30,176 bases of DNA from Actinomycetes bacterium (GTDB lineage Bacteria; Actinomycetota; Thermoleophilia; Solirubrobacterales; 70-9): assembly GCA_023436605.1 (NCBI GenBank), contig JAEZIQ010000040.1, forward strand, positions 1 through 30,176, given 5' to 3'. Below are positions 15,206 to 23,753 of the stretch, piece after piece (the first letter of the stretch is position 1; every line of letters begins with the position of its first letter). The notes beneath the pieces were generated by a model. The model made no database searches and was not told the DNA's origin. It worked only from the letters and a program-made list of their open reading frames with translations. The translations under genes were made by a program, and so were the position numbers.

Positions 15206-16419
15206 TCGACCTGGTCGCTTTGGGCCCCGGAAGCAACCTCGTCCGAGAGCGCTCCGAAAGCCCGGTTCAGCTGAACGTCGCGGGTCGCGCCATCAGGCAG
15301 CGGTGCCAGGACATCCGGCTTCAGCCCCTTGCCAGCCAGCGACACGCCGTCGGCGGTCAGGAACTCGCCGACGCTGAGGTCGAGCGAACCACCGTTGATC
15401 AGCTGGATCACCTGCTGGAAGAGACCCTTGCCGTAGGTCCGGGTTCCGACCACTGGTACATCGAGGTCGGTCTGTAGCGCGGCGGCGAGGATTTCGGCGG
15501 CCGAAGCCGTGTTCCGGTTGACCAGGGTGACCAGGGGCGGCGTATCGATCTTGCCCTTGACCGCCTCGTAGGTCATGTTGCCTTCGGTGCGGGAACGGGT
15601 CTCGACCACCACGTCACCTTCGTCGAGGAAGACGCTCGATGTGAGGATCGCTTCCTCCAGCAGGCCGCCGCCGTTGTCACGAAGGTCGATAACGATCCCT
15701 TCCGCACCCTTGTCGATCACCCGCTGGACCGCCCGCCGCAGAGCGGCGCCGGCCCCCTGGCTGAAGGTGGTGAGCTGGACGTATCCGAGCTTGCGGCCAT
15801 CCACCTCGCGAATCCGGTTGGCAGTGATCGGCACCCGGATCTCCTCACGGGTCAGCTTCACCTGCTTGACCTCCCCCTTGCCACCCTTGCGGATGCCGAG
15901 GGTCACGTCGGTTCCTTCCGGCCCCTTGATCTTCGCCACGATCAGATTGACTTCCTCGCCGCGAATCGACTTGCCGTTCACCTCGACGATCACGTCCCCG
16001 GCCTTGATGTTGGCCCGGGCGGCCGGCGATTTGCGAAACACGTATCCGACCTCGAGTCCCTTCCTGTCGTTCTGGCCGACCGTCATCCCGACCCCGCTGA
16101 AGCTGCCCGACAGCGACTCGCTCAGCCGCTGGTTCTGCTCCGGGGTGAAGTAATGGGTGAAGCGGTCGTCGAACTCCTTGCGGAGCCCGCGGACCATGCC
16201 GTTGATCGATGAGTCCTGGACCTTGTCCGGATCCGTTTCACGGAAATACTTCTCGCGGATCAGTTCGGCGGCCTGCTCCGACACGGACTCGGGACGCGCT
16301 TCTTCGGCCACGAAGATGTCGCGCACCGGGTCGGGCAGGTTGTCGGGGTGACCACCGGCCCACAGGCCAATGACGATGCCGGCGATCGCCGCCCAGATTG
16401 CGAAGGTCGCAGTCTTCAA
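15202..16419 (-). CDS. S41 family C-terminal processing peptidase (CtpA/CtpB type)
   Basis: A membrane-anchored serine protease of 405 residues facing the outside. One N-terminal helix (residues 5-22) anchors it. A PDZ domain at about 104-190 is followed by the protease core with the Ser/Lys dyad S306 (NRNTASAAE) and K331 (GTRTYGKG); the 25-residue spacing equals that of E. coli Tsp. IDLRDNGGG at 244-252 is also typical. The start is TTG 16419, 40 bases after ftsX. In Bacillus a CtpB homologue processes sporulation signals; here the substrate is unknown, but the place directly after ftsEX suggests cell-envelope or division proteolysis. Confidence 0.93.
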   Translation of the reverse strand: MKTATFAIWAAIAGIVIGLWAGGHPDNLPDPVRDIFVAEEARPESVSEQAAELIREKYFRETDPDKVQDSSINGMVRGLRKEFDDRFTHYFTPEQNQRLSESLSGSFSGVGMTVGQNDRKGLEVGYVFRKSPAARANIKAGDVIVEVNGKSIRGEEVNLIVAKIKGPEGTDVTLGIRKGGKGEVKQVKLTREEIRVPITANRIREVDGRKLGYVQLTTFSQGAGAALRRAVQRVIDKGAEGIVIDLRDNGGGLLEEAILTSSVFLDEGDVVVETRSRTEGNMTYEAVKGKIDTPPLVTLVNRNTASAAEILAAALQTDLDVPVVGTRTYGKGLFQQVIQLINGGSLDLSVGEFLTADGVSLAGKGLKPDVLAPLPDGATRDVQLNRAFGALSDEVASGAQSDQVE

Positions 16420-16459
16420 CTCTGTTACCGGCCCGCTCCCGAGAGCGGACCGGGGCCGC

Positions 16460-17374
16460 TCAGACCTTCAGGAACCGGCGCATGGTCAGTCCGGACCCGA
16501 TCGCCGAGACCAGGATGGCCGCGATGAACAGACAGCCGACCAGGGCCGCGAAGGACATCGAGTCCTGCGCGTTCATCAGGGCGAACTTGTCCGCCAGCGG
16601 GTCCACGACTGTGACTTTGCCGATCCACAGCACCAGTATCGCAATCGCACCGCCGAGCATGCCCACCACTACGCCTTCGATCATGAATGGCCAGCGAATG
16701 AACCAGCGGGTCGCGCCGACCAGGCGCATGACCTCGATCTCGCGACGACGGGTGTAGATCGAAAGCCGGATCGTGTTGCCGATCAGGAGCAGAGAGGCAC
16801 AGATCAGGAGAACCGTAATTACGGTCAGGATCAGTTTCAGGGCGCCGGTCACCTGTTCGATGTCGCGGGCGTCTTCCTGGCGGTCGTCGACCTCCGAGAT
16901 GATCGGCGAGATGTTCTGCGGCTTACCGTTCGCGCCGACCGGCTGGATCGCATTGCGGATCCCTTCCAGGTTGGCAGCGTCGTCCGGCTTGATGATGAAG
17001 TTGGCCGGCAGCGGGTTCTTGCCCCCGAGCTGGTTCAGCGCGTCCGGGTTCTCCTTGCCGAAGTCACTGGCCAGGAATTCTGCCTTGGCGTCCGCCTTGG
17101 TCAGGTAGGTAACCGACTCGACATGCGGCAGCGCTTCGAGCTTCTGCTGCAGGGCCTGGGTTTCCTTGGCCGTGGCATCGTCGTAGAGGAAAGTCCGAAG
17201 TTCCAGCTGACCACGGACATCCTCGCCCTTGCTCTGGGCCGTCTGGAAGACGGGAATGAGCACGCCGAGCAGGAGCGCGGTCAGCACCGTGGTGACCACG
17301 GCGGCCGTGGTCGGGGCGACGTTCCGCTTGATCGCGCGGATCGCCTCGCCGGTGAAGAAAAACATCTTGCCCAT
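16460..17374 (-). CDS. ftsX: Cell division membrane protein FtsX
   Basis: The membrane half of the FtsEX transporter-like complex, which activates peptidoglycan hydrolases at the division site. The 304 residues have four helices in the standard FtsX layout (about 22-43, 178-200, 227-252, 273-295). An extracellular domain lies between the first two, and the conserved cytoplasmic stretch TRRREIEVMRLVGATRWFIR comes before helix 3. Its ATG overlaps the ftsE stop (ATGA), so translation is coupled. No hydrolase with a coiled coil follows in the operon. Confidence 0.96.
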   Translation of the reverse strand: MGKMFFFTGEAIRAIKRNVAPTTAAVVTTVLTALLLGVLIPVFQTAQSKGEDVRGQLELRTFLYDDATAKETQALQQKLEALPHVESVTYLTKADAKAEFLASDFGKENPDALNQLGGKNPLPANFIIKPDDAANLEGIRNAIQPVGANGKPQNISPIISEVDDRQEDARDIEQVTGALKLILTVITVLLICASLLLIGNTIRLSIYTRRREIEVMRLVGATRWFIRWPFMIEGVVVGMLGGAIAILVLWIGKVTVVDPLADKFALMNAQDSMSFAALVGCLFIAAILVSAIGSGLTMRRFLKV

Positions 17375-18252
17375 CAGTGTGCTCCCTTGGACTTATGCGA
17401 GTTTCCGTTGGTGTGACCTTCGACGCCGACACCCATCTCGGCCCGCATACGGACCCCGAACTCGGTGGTCGACTCCTCGGTGTAGCCGCCCGCGATCTCG
17501 TCGCGAATGACCCGGCCCTCGTAGAGCTCGATCACGCGGCGTCGCATGCGGTCGACCATCTCACGGTCGTGAGTGACGACTACGACCGTGGTTCCGGTCT
17601 TGTTGATCCGGTAAAGCAGCTGCATGATCCCGACCGAGGTGACCGGGTCGAGATTTCCGCTCGGCTCGTCGGCGAGGAGCAGCGGCGGGTGGTTGACGAA
17701 GGCACGCGCCACCGAGACGCGCTGCTGTTCGCCACCGGAAAGCTCGTCCGGGTAGTTGTGAAGCTTGGTCGAGAGCCCGACCAGACGAAGCGTCTCGGGG
17801 ACCTTCTGCCGGATCTCGGCGCGCGAAGCACCAATTACCTGCAGGGCGTAGGCGACGTTGTCGTAGACGGTGCGGCTCGGAAGCAGCTTGAAGTCCTGGA
17901 AGACCGTGCCGATGTTTCGACGCAGCTGCGGGATCTTCTTCTCGGGAAGCTTGTTGATGTCCCGGCCGGCGATCGAGATCGACCCATCGGTCGGTTCGAG
18001 CTCACGGATCAGCATCTTGATCAGGGTCGACTTGCCGCAGCCGGTCGGACCCACGAGGAATACGAATTCGCCGCGGTTGATCGCCAGGGAAACCCGGTCA
18101 ACGGCGAGATGGCCGCCCGGGTACACCTTGCTGACGTCGCGCATCTCGATGATCGGCGCCCCACCCTTGCGGGGACGCTCGGCCTGCTTTCGTTCGCGGG
18201 CTGCCTCGAGTTCTGCCTGCGCTGACTCTTTTTTCTTTTTTCCGAATGCCAT
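17374..18252 (-). CDS. ftsE: Cell division ATP-binding protein FtsE, extended at both ends
   Basis: The ABC ATPase that powers FtsX. I chose ATG 18252 (292 residues): the frame continues upstream, but that stretch does not resemble FtsE. Walker [10 protein letters not shown] is at 68-76, then the Q-loop [19 protein letters not shown], signature LSGGEQQRV, Walker [13 protein letters not shown] and switch [11 protein letters not shown]. Typical FtsE is near 229 residues and starts at MIxFxxVSKxYPGG; here that motif begins at about residue 35, after a basic KKKKES...RKGG extension. A further 40 residues follow the ATPase core, ending [13 protein letters not shown]. Both tails are charged and probably disordered. 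First gene of the operon that runs to 10899. Confidence 0.95.
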   Translation of the reverse strand: MAFGKKKKESAQAELEAARERKQAERPRKGGAPIIEMRDVSKVYPGGHLAVDRVSLAINRGEFVFLVGPTGCGKSTLIKMLIRELEPTDGSISIAGRDINKLPEKKIPQLRRNIGTVFQDFKLLPSRTVYDNVAYALQVIGASRAEIRQKVPETLRLVGLSTKLHNYPDELSGGEQQRVSVARAFVNHPPLLLADEPSGNLDPVTSVGIMQLLYRINKTGTTVVVVTHDREMVDRMRRRVIELYEGRVIRDEIAGGYTEESTTEFGVRMRAEMGVGVEGHTNGNSHKSKGAH

Positions 18253-18344
18253 CTGGTTCGCCCTATTCCCCCCGGGACGGGGTAATCCTTCCCCTGGGGC
18301 GGATCGCCCACGAGTCAGGCCCCCGAAGCGGGAATCTTGCGTTG

Positions 18345-18383
18345 AAGTTAACGCGACGTTAGCAACCACTCACAAAGTTAACG
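18345..18383. repeat. Direct repeat of AAGTTAACG in a divergent promoter region
   Basis: AAGTTAACG occurs at 18345-18353 and again at 18375-18383, 30 bases apart, each containing the palindrome GTTAAC. The 164 bases between the ftsE and protease starts must hold both promoters. A repeat spaced about three helical turns is compatible with a regulator dimer pair. I could not fix a good minus-35/minus-10 pair here. Confidence 0.5.
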
Positions 18384-18416
18384 GGCTCTTGAACGTGAGC
18401 CGGTACGATTCCTGCA

Positions 18417-19559
18417 ATGTCCAGGGGTGCCCATTCCGCCGACCGGGCCGCCTTCCTTGGATGCGGCCTACTCGCCGTTCTCGTATTTCTTCTGATGGCT
18501 CCCCCCGCCTCGGCGGCCGAGCCCCGGGGTTCAGACGCCAGCGCGTCGATCATCAATGGTCAGAGCACGACTATCTCGAAGTGGCCCTGGCAGGTAGCCA
18601 TCACCGTGGCCCGCAGCGTCGCACCGCGCGCTTCGACCGCGGGAAGGTTCTTTTGCGGCGGATCCGTGCTCGCTCCCCGGCTGGTGGTAACCGCGGGCCA
18701 CTGCGTTTCCTACCTGAAGAAAAGCCAGATCACGAAGATCGAGGTGGTCTCCGGCAGGACCAGGCTCAATTCGAATCAGGGCGAGGTCGCCCGGGTCTCG
18801 AACCTGCGAATGCCCGTGAACCTGGCCGGTAAGCGGCGCTATCGCTCGATCCAGGGAGCGGCGGACTGGGATGTCGCCCTGCTTCACCTGGCCACTCCCC
18901 TTTCGGCGGAACCGATCAAGCTCGCCGGCCCCGACGAAGAGGCGTCCTGGGCACCCGGACAACTCGCCTGGACCACCGGCTGGGGTAGCACCGACGGGTT
19001 TGCCGATCGGGTCCCCGCACGACTTCAGGTGACACGCCAGGTGATCATGAGCAACGCACTCTGCCGGCGCGCCGACGGCGTCGCGTTCCAGCCCACCCGG
19101 ATGGTGTGCATGGGTGGGCCGGGCGGCAATTCGTCGACCTGCGTGGGGGACAGCGGCGGCCCGCTTGTGGTCCGGACCAGCGACGGATACCGGCTGGTCG
19201 GCCTGACCAGCTACGGCGACGGGGCCTGCTCGGGGAACATTCCTTCGGTCGACACGCGGGTTGCCGGCGATCCGATCCGGCGCTGGGTACAGCGCACAGC
19301 GATGAACCTGGCCGGTGTCGACGTCCTGGGCCGTGGCGGAGCTGCCGTTCCCGCCCCTGACTGGTGCGAGGTGCCGCGCGTTTACGGCCTGAAGCCCTAC
19401 CGGGCCCGTCTTCTCCTGGAGGCATCCAACTGTCGACTCGGCACCGTCAGGGTCGACCCTTGGTCGGTCGGGCGCAGGGGCCGGATCTCGGGACAGAGCC
19501 GCATGTGGGGCTGGCTGGCGCCACCCGGCTTCCCGATCAGGGTCTGGGTCGCTCCCTGA
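18417..19559 (+). CDS. Secreted trypsin-fold serine protease with PASTA-like C-terminal domain
   Basis: An exported S1 family protease of 380 residues. The signal peptide (about 1-33, ending PPASA) is followed by a short pro-segment and the mature start IINGQS at 45, then WPWQVAI. Catalytic triad: H95 (TAGHC), D152 (DWDVALL) and S246 (GDSGGP). The residue six before the catalytic Ser, which sets specificity in this fold, is Ser240 and not the Asp of trypsin. Residues 317-380 (CEVPRVYGLKPYRARLLL ... PPGFPIRVWV) resemble one PASTA repeat, a module that binds peptidoglycan or its fragments, with a Cys pair C317/C339. A paralogue lies at 26412. TACGAT at 18403-18408 would allow nearly leaderless transcription. 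Confidence 0.9.
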   Translation: MSRGAHSADRAAFLGCGLLAVLVFLLMAPPASAAEPRGSDASASIINGQSTTISKWPWQVAITVARSVAPRASTAGRFFCGGSVLAPRLVVTAGHCVSYLKKSQITKIEVVSGRTRLNSNQGEVARVSNLRMPVNLAGKRRYRSIQGAADWDVALLHLATPLSAEPIKLAGPDEEASWAPGQLAWTTGWGSTDGFADRVPARLQVTRQVIMSNALCRRADGVAFQPTRMVCMGGPGGNSSTCVGDSGGPLVVRTSDGYRLVGLTSYGDGACSGNIPSVDTRVAGDPIRRWVQRTAMNLAGVDVLGRGGAAVPAPDWCEVPRVYGLKPYRARLLLEASNCRLGTVRVDPWSVGRRGRISGQSRMWGWLAPPGFPIRVWVAP

Positions 19560-19576
19560 TCGGGTATCAAGCAGGC

Positions 19577-19819
19577 ATGAGAACGAACCGGCTGCGCGAA
19601 GTGATCGCTCTCCTGCTCCTGTCGGGATGCCTCGGCCTGGGACTATCTGCCTGCGGCTCCTCCGGCTCTTCCGACGGGTCCGATCGTTCCCGAACCACCG
19701 AGATCACCCCGGAAAAGAACGCCCCGGAAAGCGCCGACGACAAGCCGGGGAATGCCCCCGACGATGTGATCTCCGATCGCCCCGGTGGCCCCGGTAGCTC
19801 GAAGCCGTCCAACCCCTGA
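19577..19819 (+). CDS. Small lipoprotein of unknown function
   Basis: 80 residues from ATG 19577. A basic start (MRTNRLREV) and hydrophobic stretch lead to the lipobox LSAC with C26 as the lipidated residue. The rest is a disordered Ser/Asp/Pro/Gly tail (GSSGSSDGSDRSRTTEI and onward), with no fold visible. It starts 17 bases after the protease gene, so the two are probably co-transcribed. It ends three bases from the convergent cydB stop; the 5-bp palindrome GACTC-TCAG-GAGTC covers both stop codons. Confidence 0.7.
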   Translation: MRTNRLREVIALLLLSGCLGLGLSACGSSGSSDGSDRSRTTEITPEKNAPESADDKPGNAPDDVISDRPGGPGSSKPSNP

Positions 19820-19822
19820 CTC

Positions 19823-21046
19823 TCAGGAGTCGGTTCGAACCAGGCTGCGTGCGAGCAGGGATATCCCGATGACCAATCCGGCCACGAACAGCGCCAGCCC
19901 CAGGTAAAGCGTCGCCCCGGCCTCACTGAGGAAAAGCATGAGCCCGCCCCCAGCTGCGAGGGCGAGCACTGCCACGATCGCTGTCCGTCCCGTTGCCTCG
20001 AGCGGCCGTCCCGAAGCTGCCGTCTCGACCTGCGGCACGTCAAGGGGGTCGAACCTTCCACCGAGCACGAGGCTGTAGAGCAGATAAAGCGAAGGGATCA
20101 GCAAGAGCATTCCGATCGCAACCGCGACCAGCAGTCCGATGATCACTTCGTTCGAGGCGGCCGCTTCGTCGATGGTGAGTCCGGGCAGGAGTTCGGGCTG
20201 CTGGGCGATTCCCCAGCCGGCTATTACGCAGGCGACCGCGGCGGCGGCCGCGAACCTTGCCGGCGCGTAGCGGCGTGTGGCGAGCAGCCAGAGGGTCGCG
20301 GTCCCGGCAATCGCCGAGCCGTACACCAGGAGTCGACCGAGTTCGCTGCCCCGGCTGCCCGAGACCAGCATCGCGTCGAAGAAGTCCCGTGCCTGCGCAT
20401 GCAGAACCAGTAGACCGATGACGGCCATCAACCCGGTCACCACGCCACTCATCAGCCCCCGAACGCGGAACGCGTCCGCCAGATCCTCCTCACCGCGGCG
20501 GTCGGCGTCGGCAGCCAGGTAAACGGCGGCCAGGTAGGCGGAAAGAGCGACGAAGAGCAGCCCGATCGTTATCGGCAGGGGAGCGAGCCAGGATGTGACC
20601 AGGTCTCCCTGCGCGTTGCCGGGCGGCACGTTCCCCTCGACGATCGCCCCGATCACCGTGCCGAGAGCGAAAGGAACGAGCAGGGAAGAGATGGCCGCAA
20701 GCCATGTAAAGACGCGGTTCAGACTGACCCCGCCGGCCACGTAGCCGACTGCCCGCATGATGATTCCGAGACAGGCAAGGATCAGGGGGATCCAGAGCGT
20801 CGAGAAGATCGCCCCGAACACATCCGGGTAGGCCGTCCAGCAGATGACCAGCACGAAGATAAGCCAGACGTGGTTTGCCTCCCAGACCGGAGCCATCGAC
20901 CGATGACCCGATTCCTTCAGCTTCCCGGAATCTTCGCCCCCGGCAGTGATTGCCCAGATCGGCGCGCCAAAGTCGGCCCCGGCCAGTACCGCGTAGGCGA
21001 TCAGCCCGATCAGGATCAGGATTGCCGGGACTTCAGCGAGTTCCAT
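19823..21046 (-). CDS. cydB: Cytochrome bd oxidase subunit II
   Basis: The membrane partner of CydA in the quinol oxidase that reduces oxygen to water with high affinity. The 407 residues contain about nine hydrophobic helices and the family N-terminus LIAYAVLAGADFGAP. MAPVWEANHVWLIF and WTAYPDVFGAIFSTLWIPL are also typical of CydB. The start ATG 21046 overlaps the end of cydA by 14 bases, so the pair is translated together. No cydC/cydD transporter or cydX-like peptide is seen next to it. Confidence 0.95.
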   Translation of the reverse strand: MELAEVPAILILIGLIAYAVLAGADFGAPIWAITAGGEDSGKLKESGHRSMAPVWEANHVWLIFVLVICWTAYPDVFGAIFSTLWIPLILACLGIIMRAVGYVAGGVSLNRVFTWLAAISSLLVPFALGTVIGAIVEGNVPPGNAQGDLVTSWLAPLPITIGLLFVALSAYLAAVYLAADADRRGEEDLADAFRVRGLMSGVVTGLMAVIGLLVLHAQARDFFDAMLVSGSRGSELGRLLVYGSAIAGTATLWLLATRRYAPARFAAAAAVACVIAGWGIAQQPELLPGLTIDEAAASNEVIIGLLVAVAIGMLLLIPSLYLLYSLVLGGRFDPLDVPQVETAASGRPLEATGRTAIVAVLALAAGGGLMLFLSEAGATLYLGLALFVAGLVIGISLLARSLVRTDS

Positions 21047-22487
21047 CGCTCTCCTCCCTCGGCCCGACTGAGCTTGCGCCGTCTCTACCCGGACTAGCGT
21101 GTTCGAGAGCCGCGATCTCCGGCGGGAACGGCTGCCTGGCGATCGTCCTGAGGACCCAGAGGACCGTGACAGTGAGGACGAGGTAGACGGCGGCCAGGGC
21201 CGCGAACCCGAAAACCACCCCGTCTGCGCCGGTCACCGCCTGCTCGGTCCTCATCACCCCGTAGACCACCCATGGTTGCCGACCGACTTCGGTGGTGACC
21301 CAGCCGGCGACGAGAGCGACCACGGCCGCCGGACCGGCCAGCATCACTGCCCGGTAGAACCACTTCGTTTCGGGCAACTGCCTTCGCCGCCACCAGGCGA
21401 ACAGGAACCAGGCAGCCAGGGCGGCGAGCCCGGTGCCGATCCCGACCATGGTCTGAAAGGCGATCCGGACCACGTTGATCGGCGGCCGGTCCTCCTCGGG
21501 CACGGTCTCGAGACCCTGGACCGTCGCGTCGGGGTCGTGGTAGGCAAGCAGCGAAAGCATCTTGGGGATCTCGATTCCGTACTTGATCGTGCCGTCGGAC
21601 TCGTACCAGCCGAGGATCGTTTCCGGTGCCCCCTTGGTCGTCTTGTAGAGGCCTTCGAAGGAGGCCAGCTTGATCGGCTGGTCGTCGGCGACGCTACGGG
21701 CCGCCCAGTCGCCGATCAGAAGTTGCGCGGGGGCGGCGAGACAGGCCACTGCGAGTGGCACCACCATCGCGGTGCGGAAGTAATCACCCCGGCGACCCTT
21801 CACCCAGGCGAAGGCGTAGATGCCGGCGATTATGAAGCCGACCACGATGTACGCGGCGAAGTACATGTGGGTCAGCTGGGGCCAGAGGTGACCGTTGGCG
21901 AAAAGCGCTTCGAAAGGCTTGACGTCCACGACCTCGCCGGCTCCGTTGACCGAGAAGCCCGATGGGTTGTTCATCCAGGCGTTGACTGCGATCACCATCA
22001 TCGAACCGGTGATCCCGGTCGCGATCACCGGGATGCCGGTCAGGATGTGTTTCTTCGGCGAAATCCTTTCCCAGGAATAGACGTAGATCGAGATGAAGAT
22101 CGCCTCGAGGAAGAACGAGAACCCTTCGAGTCCGAAGGCGAGCCCGAAGACGTCGCCGAAGGCCGACATGAATCCGGGCCAGAGCATCCCCAGCTCAAAG
22201 CTGAGCAGGGTGCCGGTCACCACCCCGGCCGCGAACAGGGTGATCATCACTTTCGACCAGCGCCGCGCGATCGTCGTGAAGTGGGACTTCCCGGTTCTGA
22301 GGCCCAGCCACTCCATGAAGATGACCAGGCTGGGAAAAGCGATCCCGAAACAGACCAGCGGGATGTGCATGACGAAGGACATCGCCTGCATTTGCCGCGC
22401 CTCGAGCAGGTATCCCTGATCGACGGTCGGGAACTGGTTCCCCGGACCAAAAGTGAAATCAGCCGCCGCCGCGATCAGATCGAACAC
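21033..22487 (-). CDS. cydA: Cytochrome bd oxidase subunit I
   Basis: The haem-bearing, quinol-oxidising subunit, 484 residues, from GTG 22487. Expected ligands are present: H41 (SFVMHIPL, haem b595), H207 (QLTHMYF) and M347 (FQTMVGIG) for haem b558, acidic residues E98 (SFELGMLWP) and E128 (FFLEAIF), and the terminal signature EVGRQPWVVYGVMRTEQAV. The Q-loop between the fifth and sixth main helices is short, as in Gram-positive and actinobacterial enzymes. It is the first gene of cydAB. A 46-bp palindrome lies 87 bases upstream. Confidence 0.96.
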   Translation of the reverse strand: MFDLIAAAADFTFGPGNQFPTVDQGYLLEARQMQAMSFVMHIPLVCFGIAFPSLVIFMEWLGLRTGKSHFTTIARRWSKVMITLFAAGVVTGTLLSFELGMLWPGFMSAFGDVFGLAFGLEGFSFFLEAIFISIYVYSWERISPKKHILTGIPVIATGITGSMMVIAVNAWMNNPSGFSVNGAGEVVDVKPFEALFANGHLWPQLTHMYFAAYIVVGFIIAGIYAFAWVKGRRGDYFRTAMVVPLAVACLAAPAQLLIGDWAARSVADDQPIKLASFEGLYKTTKGAPETILGWYESDGTIKYGIEIPKMLSLLAYHDPDATVQGLETVPEEDRPPINVVRIAFQTMVGIGTGLAALAAWFLFAWWRRRQLPETKWFYRAVMLAGPAAVVALVAGWVTTEVGRQPWVVYGVMRTEQAVTGADGVVFGFAALAAVYLVLTVTVLWVLRTIARQPFPPEIAALEHASPGRDGASSVGPREESDGTR

Positions 22488-22573
22488 AGGCGAACCCTAT
22501 TCCCACCCCCGGCGGGCAAAAACGAGGTCAGGACTACGGACAAAACTCCTCATGCCCGGGCAATCCTGCGAGA

Positions 22574-22619
22574 GGTGCCACGAGATAAGTACCGATGCGG
22601 GTAGTTAAGTCGTGACACC
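22574..22619. promoter_or_regulatory. 46-bp inverted repeat upstream of cydA (candidate operator)
   Basis: GGTGCCACGA (22574-22583) and TCGTGACACC (22610-22619) are inverted copies with one mismatch. The AT-richer centre holds GATAAGTACC and GGGTAGTTAAG, which are imperfect inverses of each other. It sits between nadA's end and cydA's start, where the cydA promoter is expected. It does not match the Rex or FNR consensus that I know. Confidence 0.5.
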
Positions 22620-22636
22620 CCGTTTGAGTCAGTGGC

Positions 22637-22660
22637 AGAGAAGCCCCTCGGGGGCTCTCT
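22637..22660 (-). terminator. Hairpin after nadA
   Basis: AGAGAAGCCCC, loop TCG, GGGGCTCTCT: a 10-bp stem with one bulged A, starting six bases downstream of the nadA stop on the minus strand. There is no T run, so termination efficiency is uncertain. Confidence 0.6.
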
Positions 22661-22665
22661 GTTGC

Positions 22666-23703
22666 CTATCCGATCGAAACCATTCTCTCGATCGGGAGGC
22701 GGGCCTTCTCCGCGAGCGCCTCGTCGACCTTCACTTCGAACTTCATGTCCCGGAGAGAGTCGCGGAGCTTGGGAAGGGTGATCATCTTCATGTACTTGCA
22801 GTAGGCCATCCGGTTGGCTTCGATCAGCTTGGCTCCGGGGACGGCCTGACGCATCGGGTAGAGCATCCCGTTCTCGGTCGCGACGATGTAGCTGCGATCG
22901 GGGTTCTCCTTGACGTGCTCGATCATGCCCGAGGTCGAGAGCATGTGGACGCCCTCGGGGTCGATGTCACCGTTGGCCACATACTCCATCGCCTGGGTCG
23001 AGCAGCCGCATTCCGGGTGGATCAGGAACTCGGCGTCGGGGTTCTCGGCCCGGGTACGGGCGATGTCATCCGGACGGATGCCGGCGTGAACGTGACACTC
23101 GCCGTCCCAGACGTGGAAGCGACTGCGTCTATCGGGGTCTTCAGTCAGTCCGGTCTCCCGTTCGACGAAAGCCCCGAGCCACATGTCGGGGCCGAACAGG
23201 ATCTCGGTGTCCTCCCCGTGCTCGGCCCAGATGTGTTCGACCACCTTGACTGCGTTCGATGAGGTGCAGCAGTAGTCGGTCTCCGCTTTCACCTCGGCCG
23301 AGGTGTTGACGTACATGACAACCAGGGCACCGGGGAACTTCGCCTTCCACTCGCGCAATTGCTCGGCGGTGATCGAATCCGAGAGCGAGCATCCCGCACC
23401 GAGGTCCGGGATCAGCACCTTCTTCTCGGGCGAGAGGATCGACGCGGTCTCGGCCATGAAGTGGACGCCACAGAACTCGACCACCTCGGCGTCTGCCGCT
23501 TCGGCCTGACGGGAGAGGCCGAGCGAATCGCCGATGTAGTCGGCGACGTCCTGGACTTCGGGCAGCTCATAGTTGTGGGCGAGGATGATCGCGTTCCGCT
23601 CGACCGCGAGCTCGCGGATCTCGGCACTGAGCTCGGTGATCAGCGCCGGATCGAGCGGCGGCGGCACATCCGAAGCCTGGAGGACTGGAAGTTCAATGGG
23701 CAT
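22666..23703 (-). CDS. nadA: Quinolinate synthase A
   Basis: A [4Fe-4S] enzyme that condenses iminoaspartate with dihydroxyacetone phosphate to quinolinate, the pyridine precursor of NAD. 345 residues. The three expected cluster cysteines are C105 (GAGCSLSDS), C232 (HPECGC) and C302 (YCKYMKM). Other family marks are ILAHNYELPEVQDVADYIGDSL, split by normal spacing, DYCCTSSNAV and LSTSGMIEH. The start ATG 23703 is 50 bases after nadC, so nadC-nadA form an operon. nadB (aspartate oxidase) is not in the window. Confidence 0.96.
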   Translation of the reverse strand: MPIELPVLQASDVPPPLDPALITELSAEIRELAVERNAIILAHNYELPEVQDVADYIGDSLGLSRQAEAADAEVVEFCGVHFMAETASILSPEKKVLIPDLGAGCSLSDSITAEQLREWKAKFPGALVVMYVNTSAEVKAETDYCCTSSNAVKVVEHIWAEHGEDTEILFGPDMWLGAFVERETGLTEDPDRRSRFHVWDGECHVHAGIRPDDIARTRAENPDAEFLIHPECGCSTQAMEYVANGDIDPEGVHMLSTSGMIEHVKENPDRSYIVATENGMLYPMRQAVPGAKLIEANRMAYCKYMKMITLPKLRDSLRDMKFEVKVDEALAEKARLPIERMVSIG

Positions 23704-23753
23704 GAACCGATTTTACGCACCACCCATTTCCGGTCCGGTCGAGCCTCCCGGGG

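Noticed and set aside
14051..15274. A 407-codon plus-strand frame opposite the RNase gene
   Set aside because: Same reason: no motif, biased composition, and full overlap with a confident gene.
21099..22604. A 501-codon plus-strand frame opposite cydA
   Set aside because: Shadow of high-GC coding sequence; the product is a Gly/Asp/Arg/His-rich string with no fold, while cydA on the other strand is certain.
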